The notes beneath the pieces were generated by a model, which saw nothing but the letters and a program-made list of their open reading frames with translations, was not told the origin of the DNA and searched no databases. From NCBI GenBank assembly GCA_946187025.1, contig CAMHPM010000030.1, positions 1-11,127 on the forward strand: a DNA stretch of 11,127 nt, in the 5' to 3' direction. Shown here one piece after another: positions 1 through 8,100 of this stretch. The DNA is from an uncultured Prevotellaceae bacterium (GTDB taxonomy: Bacteria; Bacteroidota; Bacteroidia; Bacteroidales; Bacteroidaceae). Numbering within the stretch: position 1 is the first letter of the stretch; every line of letters starts with the position of its first letter. Position numbers and translations under genes: made by a program.

Positions 1-222
1 GCGTCCGCCTTCTGGTCCCATGTCGATGATGTAGTCGGCCTGCTGGATGACGTCGGTGTTGTGTTCAATCACTATGACGGTGTTGCCCTTTGCCACAAGG
101 CGGTGGAGCACGGCCATGAGTGCGCGTATGTCTTCGTAGTGGAGGCCGGTGGTAGGCTCATCGAGTATGTAGAGCGTGTTGCCTGTGTCGCGTCGCGACA
201 GTTCGGTGGCCAGCTTCACGCG
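1..222 (-). pseudogene. uvrA: 3' part of uvrA in a shifted frame, cut by the window edge
   Basis: Read on the minus strand from 222 to 1 there are 74 open codons giving RVKLATELSRRDTGNTLYI, then LDEPTTGLH (second Walker B) and the VIVIEHN switch region, ending at IIDMGPEGGR at the window edge. This is the normal continuation of UvrA after the second ABC signature. It is out of frame with the upstream 853-residue part, and the ten codons expected between GQP and RVKLA (the LSGGE signature region) are missing; only one stray base (223) remains between the two frames. No start codon belongs to this piece, so it is a displaced tail of the same gene, not a separate one. Confidence 0.88.
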
Positions 223-2719
223 ATGGCTGTCCAAGCTTGATGTAGCCCAGTCCCACATCCTGTATCACTTTTATCTTGTTGAGAATCGTGGGTTGGTTTT
301 CGAAGAACTCCACGGCTTGGTTTATGGTCATGTCGAGCACATCGGCTATCGACTTTCCACGGAACTTCACCTCCAGTGTCTCGCGGTTGTAGCGTTTGCC
401 ATGGCATACCTCGCACGGTGTGAGCACATCGGGCAGGAAATTCATGGCTATGGTCTTGTAGCCGTTGCCGCCGCAAGCCTCGCACCGTCCGCCTGCCACG
501 TTGAACGAGAAACGCCCGGGCTTATATCCGCGTATCATCGACTCGGGATGCTTCACGAACAAGTCGCGGATGTCGCTGAACACACCTGTGTAGGTAGCCG
601 GATTGCTGCGCGGACTGCGGCCTATAGGTGACTGATCGACGCTCACCACCTTGTTTATATATTGCAGTCCCTCGACCGAACCATAGGGCAGAGGGTCGCG
701 CAACGACCGATACAGATGTTGCGAGAGCAGGGGTTGCAACGTGTCGTTGATGAGTGTTGACTTGCCACTGCCGCTCACACCCGTCACACATATGAGGCGG
801 CGTAGCGGGAATGTGGCGGTGACATGTTTGAGATTGTTGCCGGTGCAGTCATGGAGGACAAGGAGCCCCCTCCTATCCTCCCCCAAAGGGGAGGAACTCC
901 ATCCGGATGGCATCATCCCCCCTTGGGGGGATAAGAGGGGGGCTTTCAGATACCTTGCCGTGAGTGTATCGGTCTTCATCAGGTCCTGCGGTGTGCCTTG
1001 GAACATCACTTCCCCACCCTTACGTCCTGCCAACGGACCGATGTCGATGATGTAGTCGGCTGCGAGCATCATGTCTTTGTCGTGCTCCACCACGATGACG
1101 GTATTGCCCTCATCCCTCAATGCCTTGAGCGACGAGATGAGTCGTTGGTTGTCGCGCTGATGCAGTCCGATGCTCGGCTCGTCGAGGATATAGAGCACAT
1201 TCACCAGCCGTGCACCAATCTGTGTGGCAAGGCGTATGCGCTGGCTCTCGCCTCCCGAGAGGGTCATGCTGCTACGCGAGAGTGAGAGGTAGTCGAGCCC
1301 CACGTCGAGCAAGAACTGCAGGCGGTTGTGTATCTCTTTCAGTATTTCGGCCGCTATCTTCTGCTGACGCTCGCTTATCTTGTCGCCCACATCATCGAGC
1401 CACTCCTGCAACTCCTTGAGGTCCATCGATGCCAGCTCGTAGATGTTCTTGTCGGCAAAGCGGAAGTGCATAGCCTCGCGATTGAGGCGCGACCCGCCGC
1501 ACTCAGGGCATGTAGTGACCGAGTCGAACGAGTCGGCCCACTTCTGTGCTGCTGCCGAGCTTTCCGAGTCGCGCAACTGGTTGATATATCGTGCCAGCCC
1601 TTCGTACTGGGTGTAGAAGTCGTTGGTCTGATGTATGAGTGCAGCCGGTATGCGTATGCGCTGGGTGCAGCCATATATCACATCGTTCACAGCCTCATCG
1701 GGCAGCAACTTCACAGGTGTCTTTATGTCTTGCCCATAGAGTTCGAGCACTCCTTGCACCTGCCAGAATATCATCGTGTTGCGATATTTGCCGAGCGGGG
1801 CAAGTGCGCCGTCGTAGATCGAGAGCGAGTCGTCGGGTATAATCTTGGCACGGTCGATGAGGTTGATGAACCCCAAGCCCTTGCAACACGGACATGCACC
1901 CATGGGCGAGTTGAACGAGAAGGTGTTGGGAGCAGGGTCGTGATAGCTTATGCCGGTGGTGGGACACATGAGCGAGCGCGAATAGTATTTCACTTCGCCA
2001 CCCTCGTCGAGCACCATCATCAGTCCCTCACCCATGCGCATGGCAGTTGCTATGCTTTTCTGCAGTCGCTCGCTGTCCTTCTCGCCCACTGCCAGGCGGT
2101 CAACCACCACCTCTATGTTGTGGTTCTTGTAGCGATCGACACGCATGTCGGGCACCATCTCTCGCACCTCGCCGTCAATCCTCACACGCAGGAATCCCTT
2201 TTTCATGAGGCTCTCAAACAACTCGCGGTAATGGCCCTTACGGCTGCGCACCACCGGAGCCAGGAGCTGCACACGCCTGCCTGCATATTGGTTCATAATA
2301 AGCTGGAGTATCTGTTCCTCGGTGTATTTCACCATGCGCTCGCCAGTCTCGTAGCTATAGGCATCGGCGGCACGAGCAAAGAGCAGACGCAGGTAGTCGT
2401 AGATTTCGGTCACTGTGCCCACGGTGCTTCGCGGGTTCTTGCTCGTAGTCTTCTGCTCGATGCTTATCACGGGGCTCAGGCCTGTTATCTTGTCAACCTC
2501 GGGACGTTGCAGTCCGCCAAGGAAATTACGCACGTAGGCCGAGAAGGTCTCGATATACCGGCGCTGCCCCTCGGCAAAGATGGTGTCGAAAGCCAGGCTC
2601 GACTTGCCGCTGCCGCTCAATCCGGTTATCACGGTGAGGCTGCCACGCGGTATGCGCACATCGATGTTCTTCAAGTTGTTGACACGCGCACCATGAACCT
2701 CAATCCATTCATTCATCAT
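158..2719 (-). CDS. uvrA: Excinuclease ABC subunit A (UvrA), frame-disrupted near its 3' end
   Basis: UvrA is the damage-recognition ATPase of nucleotide excision repair; it acts as a cytoplasmic dimer and loads UvrB on damaged DNA. Visible in order: Walker A GLSGSGKS (residues 33-40), the QKTTSKNPRSTVGT segment (89-102), a first zinc module with C252 and C276/C279 where the usual fourth Cys is Thr255, CPECGG (404-409), ABC signature LSGGESQ (487-493), Walker B YILDEPSIGLH (510-520), second Walker A GVSGSGKST (647-655) and a complete second zinc finger (C746, C749, C769, C772). The frame then runs LGYIKLGQPS and ends in about 20 unrelated residues, because the second signature motif is missing; true UvrA sequence resumes in another frame (1-222). 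Residues 593-618 come from a palindromic insert. The start ATG lies inside the previous gene's end, overlapping by 11 nt; a second ATG follows directly. Family assignment is certain; whether this copy works is not. Confidence 0.95.
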   Translation of the reverse strand: MMNEWIEVHGARVNNLKNIDVRIPRGSLTVITGLSGSGKSSLAFDTIFAEGQRRYIETFSAYVRNFLGGLQRPEVDKITGLSPVISIEQKTTSKNPRSTVGTVTEIYDYLRLLFARAADAYSYETGERMVKYTEEQILQLIMNQYAGRRVQLLAPVVRSRKGHYRELFESLMKKGFLRVRIDGEVREMVPDMRVDRYKNHNIEVVVDRLAVGEKDSERLQKSIATAMRMGEGLMMVLDEGGEVKYYSRSLMCPTTGISYHDPAPNTFSFNSPMGACPCCKGLGFINLIDRAKIIPDDSLSIYDGALAPLGKYRNTMIFWQVQGVLELYGQDIKTPVKLLPDEAVNDVIYGCTQRIRIPAALIHQTNDFYTQYEGLARYINQLRDSESSAAAQKWADSFDSVTTCPECGGSRLNREAMHFRFADKNIYELASMDLKELQEWLDDVGDKISERQQKIAAEILKEIHNRLQFLLDVGLDYLSLSRSSMTLSGGESQRIRLATQIGARLVNVLYILDEPSIGLHQRDNQRLISSLKALRDEGNTVIVVEHDKDMMLAADYIIDIGPLAGRKGGEVMFQGTPQDLMKTDTLTARYLKAPLLSPQGGMMPSGWSSSPLGEDRRGLLVLHDCTGNNLKHVTATFPLRRLICVTGVSGSGKSTLINDTLQPLLSQHLYRSLRDPLPYGSVEGLQYINKVVSVDQSPIGRSPRSNPATYTGVFSDIRDLFVKHPESMIRGYKPGRFSFNVAGGRCEACGGNGYKTIAMNFLPDVLTPCEVCHGKRYNRETLEVKFRGKSIADVLDMTINQAVEFFENQPTILNKIKVIQDVGLGYIKLGQPSREAGHRTVATRHRQHALHTR
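864..944. repeat. 81-bp nested palindromic element inserted in frame within uvrA
   Basis: The outer ends are imperfect inverted copies: AGCCCCCTCCTATC on the left against AGCCCCCCTCTTATC on the right arm's complement. Inside are three local palindromes: TCCTCCCCCAAAGGGGAGGA (878-897), a perfect 12-bp CCATCCGGATGG (899-910) and ATCCCCCCTTGGGGGGAT (915-932). The folded form would be a cloverleaf of three hairpins on a common stem. It adds no stop codon and encodes about 26 residues (APLLSPQGG...SSPLGEDRRG) in the linker between the two UvrA ATPase halves, where relatives usually have a short charged linker. C/G-run palindromes of this kind are, from general knowledge, dispersed in Prevotella-like genomes; that this one belongs to such a family is inference. 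Confidence 0.8.
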
Positions 2720-3404
2720 AGTCTCTCAACCCTTTCAAAATGTTGATAGCCTTCTTTATGTCATACTTTATGCCGTCGCTGCCTGTGGCCTGCAAGTTGA
2801 GGTAATAGACGCCATCCTTCACATAACGGCCGTTCTGGCGTCCGTCCCATCCCTTGTCAACATTGCTCAGGTCGAAATCATATACTTTCTGTCCCCAACG
2901 GTTGAATATCACACCCTTCATCTTCACAATCGACTGATACGTGATGTGGAACACATCGTTGATGCCGTCGTCGTTGGGCGAAAAGCCGTCGGGACACGAC
3001 AGCTTCGACTCGGAGATGGTTATGGTAAACGCCTCCGACTCATACTCCATCTCTTCGCCATCTGCATCGGTGAAGGTGACATACAACTTCACACCATAGC
3101 TGCCACTGCTCGTGAGCGTGTATGAAGTGTTCTCGTCGAAACGGTCGAGGATAGGCTTGGCCTCGCCCTCACGAACATTATACACCTTCCACTCACACTT
3201 TGAGTCCCATCCTTCATTATCGCTCAGGTTGGCTGTCATCTTCAACTCAAGCGGAGCCTGCATGGTCTGACTCTCGCCCGGATTCATCTTCACATCGGCC
3301 TTGTTGGTCTTGTCGTAGAACTCAATCACAGGACTGGCCGACTGAGCACACATGCACATCGACACCACACTGGCAACAACTGAAATCAATATCTTCTGTA
3401 TCAT
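2709..3404 (-). CDS. Exported protein with gliding-motility-associated C-terminal (T9SS type B sorting) domain
   Basis: The 231-residue product starts with a Sec-type signal peptide (basic MIQK, hydrophobic residues 5-19, likely cleavage after CAQSA). Residues about 23-133 look like a beta-sandwich of PKD/Ig type ending in SEAFTITISES. Residues 137-225 are a clear gliding-motility-associated C-terminal domain (CHU_C type): CPDGFSPNDDGINDVF, FNRWGQKVY, GWDGRQNGRYVKDGVYYL and a final KKAINILKG. In this family that domain sends proteins from the periplasm through the type IX secretion system to the surface. The passenger is short, so the protein may be a small surface or structural factor; no enzymatic motif is visible. 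The stop codon lies 11 nt inside the uvrA start, suggesting coupled translation. A TAnnTTTG element and a long heptamer-repeat leader precede it. Fold and sorting domain are confident; the role is unknown. Confidence 0.9.
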   Translation of the reverse strand: MIQKILISVVASVVSMCMCAQSASPVIEFYDKTNKADVKMNPGESQTMQAPLELKMTANLSDNEGWDSKCEWKVYNVREGEAKPILDRFDENTSYTLTSSGSYGVKLYVTFTDADGEEMEYESEAFTITISESKLSCPDGFSPNDDGINDVFHITYQSIVKMKGVIFNRWGQKVYDFDLSNVDKGWDGRQNGRYVKDGVYYLNLQATGSDGIKYDIKKAINILKGLRDYDE

Positions 3405-3420
3405 ATTTGTTTAATTAACT

Positions 3421-3518
3421 TAACATTCAACATTCAACACTCAACACTCAACAATCAACACTCAACATTCAACACTCAACAATCAACAATCATCAATCAA
3501 CATTCAACAATCATCAAC
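3421..3518. repeat. Fourteen tandem 7-bp units (CAACATT/CAACACT/CAACAAT)
   Basis: From 3421 to 3518 the sequence is an unbroken run of heptamers, mostly CAACATT, CAACACT or CAACAAT on the plus strand, with two CATCAAT/CATCAAC variants near the right end and TAACATT as first unit. It lies between the promoter-like element at 3523-3530 and the start codon at 3404, so it should form most of the 5' leader of the type B sorting protein transcript, read there as AATGTTG/AGTGTTG/ATTGTTG. It contains no open frame with a plausible start. Confidence 0.92.
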
Positions 3519-3522
3519 TCCG

Positions 3523-3530
3523 CAAAGTTA
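3523..3530 (-). promoter_or_regulatory. Bacteroidota-type -7 promoter element
   Basis: On the minus strand this reads TAACTTTG, an exact match to the TAnnTTTG -7 consensus of the Bacteroidota primary sigma factor, preceded by a T-run (3532-3539 as A on the plus strand). No good -33 TTTG box is seen at the usual spacing; that position holds a GT dinucleotide run. A transcript starting just downstream would carry the heptamer repeat as a leader of roughly 110 nt before the ATG at 3404, then run on into uvrA. Confidence 0.5.
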
Positions 3531-3575
3531 CAAAAAAAATCACACACACACCGACATGCAACCGCAAAAAAGCAC

Positions 3576-4262
3576 TCACTGCCTACCTGTTCGCGAAATA
3601 CAGGCTACAACGGTGGCAATGTAAAGCAACGGAGTGACAACGGCCGCAGCCGACGAATCGGCAGGCATGAGGCGCGTGTAGTCGAGGATGGCAATGAGCT
3701 GACTCAGGATGATGAGCGGCGGCACCGACGGCATCAGTCGATGTAGCAATGCGATGTGTGCCTCGATGATGTCGGCCATGCTCACAAAGCGGCCCGACGA
3801 GAGTCCGAAGACATTACAAATGATAATCAGCCCCACACACAACATGCCATACCACCCATGTTCGAGCGGCGAGTGGGCTATGGTGCCCAACGGACTGAGC
3901 AACACACCAGCCGGCGGCAAGAGCAGGCTGAGCATTACGATGCACTCCACGACGAACACGAGGATGGCAAGCGACAAAGCTCGTTTCTGCTTGAGTGTGG
4001 CCTGACGGCTTATGCTGTGGAGTATGCCCGACTGGATGATGATGCTCAAGGTCGTGATACCAATCAAGAGCTGAGCCCACGGTGCAGCCGCAAGGTTGGG
4101 CACGAAGTGTGAAAAAGCCCATCGCAGACCGTCGGCACTGAAGAGCGAACGCATGTTGACACCCACAGCACTGCCTACCCAGCTGCAAAGCACAACCAGG
4201 ATGATGAACAGCAAATACGTAGCAGCAAGTATGCCCGACAGGTTCTGATGACAATGTTTCAT
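3576..4262 (-). CDS. Small multi-pass membrane protein, AbgT-transporter-like
   Basis: The 228-residue product is strongly hydrophobic, with likely membrane helices near residues 12-33, 62-80, 95-116, 137-158, 180-195 and 204-224. The stretch GVNMRSLFSADGLRWAFSHF (34-53), followed by a loop and a second helix, resembles the start of AbgT-family (p-aminobenzoyl-glutamate) transporters, where a similar RSLLSPEGLRW segment follows the first helix. AbgT proteins are about 500 residues, so this is under half that length; the later AbgT motifs are not visible and both ends look natural rather than broken. It starts 15 nt after the response regulator stop and so is probably in the same operon. Transport function is an inference from partial resemblance; it could be a partner or sensor component in the membrane. 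Confidence in a real gene is high, in the family modest. Confidence 0.75.
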   Translation of the reverse strand: MKHCHQNLSGILAATYLLFIILVVLCSWVGSAVGVNMRSLFSADGLRWAFSHFVPNLAAAPWAQLLIGITTLSIIIQSGILHSISRQATLKQKRALSLAILVFVVECIVMLSLLLPPAGVLLSPLGTIAHSPLEHGWYGMLCVGLIIICNVFGLSSGRFVSMADIIEAHIALLHRLMPSVPPLIILSQLIAILDYTRLMPADSSAAAVVTPLLYIATVVACISRTGRQ

Positions 4263-4277
4263 ATTCCTACTCCATTC

Positions 4278-5000
4278 TTATTCTTCATCTGCTTCGAGGT
4301 CGTCAACATCGAGTATGCGCAGTTCGAAGGCACGTGTTATGAGCCGTGGCACATTCACACGCTCACCCTCGCTGCCAGGGAAGAGGCGGCTTATGATTTC
4401 AGCCTGGCGCTTCTCAAGACTCTTGGTACCAAACGGCATGGAACGCAGGTTGGCAATCATGTCTTTCGTGTAACCGAGGGCAAGATGACGGAGGAATATC
4501 TCGTCGTACTGGTCGATGTCGTACTTCACAAATGCTTCCTGACGACGGTATTCGCTCAGCACCGACTGGCGGAACCGTTTCACTATCTTCTTGAGTATAG
4601 GCTGATTAAACACATAATGCTTGCCGCTCAGCACACTTGCAACATCGCCGGGAGTGAGGAGCTCGCCACTCTTGAGAATGATACCGTCGGCACCTGCATC
4701 GAGGGCATCGACCCACAACTTCTCGTTGAGAACCTCGCCGGTGAAGATGAGCACCTTGACAGGCAGATTCTTCTCGCGCACACGACGGCAGATATCGACT
4801 CCCACTGTGGTGGAACCACCGAGACCAAGGTCGAGCAGGATGAGGTGTGGAGTGGTTTGCGACATGAGTTCCCAAAACTCATCCTCGGTCTGTGCCGTAC
4901 CGACGATGGTGGCTTCAGGTATCTCGTTGCGAAAGATTTCGACGGTGCCGCGCAACTCGAGCATCACGTCTTCTACGATGATTACATTGAACTTATCCAT
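4278..5000 (-). CDS. Response regulator with atypical C-terminal output domain
   Basis: The 240-residue protein begins with a receiver domain (residues 4-128): acidic pair E10/D11, phospho-acceptor D57 in LILLDLGLGG, T87 in FTGE and K110 in ILKSGE, all the residues needed for phosphotransfer. Residues about 160-235 form an output region (FLRHLALGYTKDMIANLRSM, then KSLEKRQAEIISRLFP) with the rhythm of a LuxR-like helix-turn-helix, but with a long unusual spacing and an extra C-terminal helix set; I believe it matches a Bacteroidales-specific regulator output family. It follows the double sensor kinase by 91 nt and precedes the AbgT-like gene by 15 nt, so the kinase is its obvious partner. It likely binds DNA as a transcription regulator; targets are unknown. 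The upstream 25 nt are A-rich, as is usual for translation starts in this phylum. Confidence 0.9.
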   Translation of the reverse strand: MDKFNVIIVEDVMLELRGTVEIFRNEIPEATIVGTAQTEDEFWELMSQTTPHLILLDLGLGGSTTVGVDICRRVREKNLPVKVLIFTGEVLNEKLWVDALDAGADGIILKSGELLTPGDVASVLSGKHYVFNQPILKKIVKRFRQSVLSEYRRQEAFVKYDIDQYDEIFLRHLALGYTKDMIANLRSMPFGTKSLEKRQAEIISRLFPGSEGERVNVPRLITRAFELRILDVDDLEADEE

Positions 5001-5045
5001 ATATTTCTGTTTTTGTTGTTTCCTTTCTATATATCCATCCTATTT

Positions 5046-5114
5046 GTAAATGGTAAACGTATTGTTGATTAAATCGTAAACGTATTGTTGGTTAAATCGT
5101 AAACGATATGTTAA
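5046..5114. repeat. Three tandem 23-bp units spanning the kinase stop codon
   Basis: On the minus strand the unit core is CAACAATACGTTTACGATT followed by TAA. Units lie at 5114-5092, 5091-5069 and 5068-5046. The first is the most diverged (18 of 23 positions match the second) and encodes the last seven residues of the sensor kinase (NISFTI region) plus its TAA stop; the other two are non-coding. This looks like duplication of the gene's tail into the gap before the response regulator. The junctions contain the hyphenated palindrome GATTTAATC, which could be a protein-binding site or chance. Confidence 0.85.
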
Positions 5115-8100
5115 TCTTATGTCCCGGCTGTGCAGCCCCAGCCACGATGCGGCATCCACGTCGCAACCCATGCTCGTCGTGCTCGCGTACTATCTGCCTG
5201 CACACGAGGTATTCCACACCTACAAGGCGGTCGGCAGCCTCGTCATACTGCAGATTGTCGGGATAGAACAGATGTGAGAGCTGTTCGGGCGTCATCTCAA
5301 CACGCTCGTCGTGGAAGACGAGGTGTACCATGTTGGCATCATGGCTGATGTGGAGCGTGATACGTCCTGAGGTCTCGGTGTGGAGCGATGCAGCAATGAG
5401 GTTATCGACAAGATACTCAAGCATCTGGCGGTCGCCGACAAGGGTGGTATCATCATCGGCAATGGCCTCAAATTCGATATCGGCCGAAAGACGTTTCAAC
5501 CTACGCGCCATCGACTTGCGTGCATAGGCTGCAAGCGAGGTGGCATCGATAGTGCGACGACGGAACATGACATCGGTGAGCTGACGCGAAGCACACGAAC
5601 TGAGCAGTGTGAACACCTCTTTGTAGTAGCTCACAAGTTCGCTCAGAGTCTCGGTCTGAGCTGTGTCGGGCTCGCCATCAATGTCGGAGAGTATCTGCTT
5701 TATTCGGCTCGGATAGTACATGGTCTCGTGTTTTATGGCCGAGAGGCAATTGTCGAGCACCATGTTCTGAATGTGTATCGACTGCTCCTCACGCTCGGCA
5801 CGCAGACGTTCATCGTCTTTGAGCTCGATGGATGTGCGCTGGTCGTCGATACGTGTGCGCGAATAATATATATATGTGGCAAGCTGGCGTGCCATGAGGC
5901 GAATGATGCCGAGGTCGGAATCGGACATCGACGGCTGACTCTGAACCGTTGCCATCACACCCACGCTCACTGCAGGAGTGTCGTCGGTCGGCTCGGTATG
6001 GAGCGGATAGGTACGAACGTGTCCGTCGGATACCACCATCTCACTACCCGAAATGAGAGTCTGTGTCATGAAGGCATTGAGTTCGTCGGGCATCTGCCAT
6101 TCGGCGTTATGACTTATGTTCATGGTCGTAGCACCACCCTCCTGACGCACACCGAGTGCCAGACCCTGTATGCTCTTTATGTCGTTCACTCCTTCGTAGG
6201 CCAGTTGTGTGACATCATCGCTGGTGGTAGAGAAGAGTCGACGACTGAACTGCATGAGCTGACGCATGTTGAACGTAGGCAACAGGTGTATGCGATAATA
6301 GATGACGAGGAAGGTGATGATGCCAACAACCACAAGCATGACGGCAAGTATGATGAGCGACTGACGGGTTATATTGGCCTTGCGGATTGATGCCGACACA
6401 CTTGCAAGCGATGTGTCTTGTGTCACAAGCTTGTAGAGACGGAAGTAGATGTCGTTGTTGTATCGATAGACATTCCACTTCTTGAGTGCCAGGGCAGCGA
6501 TGGCAGCCTCGTTGCGCACATCGAGCACCACAAGATAATCGGTATCAAATCCCGAGCGCCACAGTCGTATGTCGGCATACTCGGCAGCATTGCCTGAAGG
6601 TGTGAGCGAGAGCAAGTGAGTCCCGCCTGGTTGCTGCGAAATGTAGTAGGCATTGAGGCGGTTGATGGCCGAGTCGGCAAAGACGAGAGCCTTGTCGTAG
6701 AGTCCATCAACATTGGCAAAATAGACCGAGTCGGCATATTGAGCTGCCAGGATGAGATTGCGGTCGGTGCGCTCCTGACTGTCTGTTACAGGCTGACACC
6801 AGGCATCGACACCGGAGGCAAGCAGCATAAGCACGATAGCCGACAGACGCATCACACCCTTTGGCAAGCGGAAGAAGAAGCGGCTACCCTCGCCCAGACG
6901 GCTCTCGATATTGAATGTACATACAGAGAAGATGGCATTGGTCTTGCGATATTTGTCGATTATTCCCTTGCAATTCATGAGTCCGAACCCGAAACCTTTC
7001 TGCTGACGCAATTCGTCGTCGCTACCATCAGCATTGCCTATACGGCTCGAGTCGTAAACCTTTTCGTTGCAAATGGTCTTGATATCCTCGGCCGAAAGTC
7101 CACGGCCGGTATCAGATACTGATATCTCGACATAGTCGTCGGTCTCACAGGCCGTCACACCGATGCTTCCGCCCGACGGTGTGTATTTGCGGGCATTGTC
7201 GAGCAGTGTGTTGATCATGAAGAGAGTGAGTGCGCGGTCGGCCTTCACAACGGCATCGGTAGGTGTGAGGGTGAGAGCGAGTCCTTTGTTGGTGAACGAT
7301 TTCTGATTCTTAGCCAGTGTGTCGAGCAGTGGCTGCAGCTCGAAGTTCTCGATATTGAGGCTTACCATGCCCTGACGCACTTTTATCCAATGCGACAGCA
7401 CTTCGTTGTAAAGGCAGATGCGGTCGATGAGTTCGCGCAGGTAGTCAACACGTTCGGCTCTCACCTTGCTGCTTTCGTTGGCTGTCTGCAGTTTGTTGAG
7501 TTCGTTGATGGCACGGTCGAGGAACGGAGTAATGCTGTAAACCAGCGACAGGCTCGTGCATTTGTCGATATAGCTGCGTTTGTTTTCCGCAATATGCTGT
7601 TCGTGCAGATAGGTTTCGCTGTCGAGTTTCTTCTCTTCTTCCTCCATCGAGGTGTAGAGCTGTTCGTTGTCGCTCTTCCATCGGCTGAAGAGTTCGTCAA
7701 CCTGTTTCATCTCCTTGTCGTAGTTGCGCTCGGTGGTGCGCCTCATGCGCTTGATGGCCAGATAAAGCCCAACCGACAACACGACGGAAAGCAATGCCAC
7801 AAAGAAGATGAGGAGGTTCTGGCTGCGTCGTTCCTGTTCGAGGGCATATACCTGATGTTCGAGCTGGCGGTCCTGTCGTGTTGCGTCGAGGATGTCGAGA
7901 TAGATGTTGCGATTGTAGTCCGACTGCCGCTTCATGCCCATGCTGCTATATATCATGCTGAGGTGTTCGCGTATGGTAGCAATCCACTCCCATGCAGAGT
8001 TCATGTCGCCGCGTTGCATCCATGCCATCTCGGTCGAAATGGAGTCTTGGTTTGAGTCGTATGGCATGAGGAAGTCGGCATCCTGACCATATACATGTCG

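Noticed and set aside
1328..2746. Plus-strand open frame of 472 codons
   Set aside because: Antisense shadow of uvrA; the product is Cys/His/Leu-rich with no domain and the minus strand carries clear UvrA motifs over the same bases.
3540..3551. CA dinucleotide run as a microsatellite
   Set aside because: Only about six units long and not clearly beyond chance; more likely just part of the promoter upstream region.
3540..3575. Possible terminator after the AbgT-like gene
   Set aside because: There are T-runs on the minus strand but no convincing hairpin before them; the only complementary bases are short and imperfect.
4248..5072. Plus-strand open frame of 274 codons
   Set aside because: Antisense to the response regulator, whose receiver residues are unmistakable.
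5046..5098. TACGTTTA in the 23-bp repeat as a -7 promoter box
   Set aside because: It differs from TAnnTTTG at the last base and no -33 box lies at the right distance; too weak to annotate.
5380..6390. Plus-strand open frame of 336 codons
   Set aside because: Antisense shadow of the sensor kinase second half; no recognisable motif and skewed composition.
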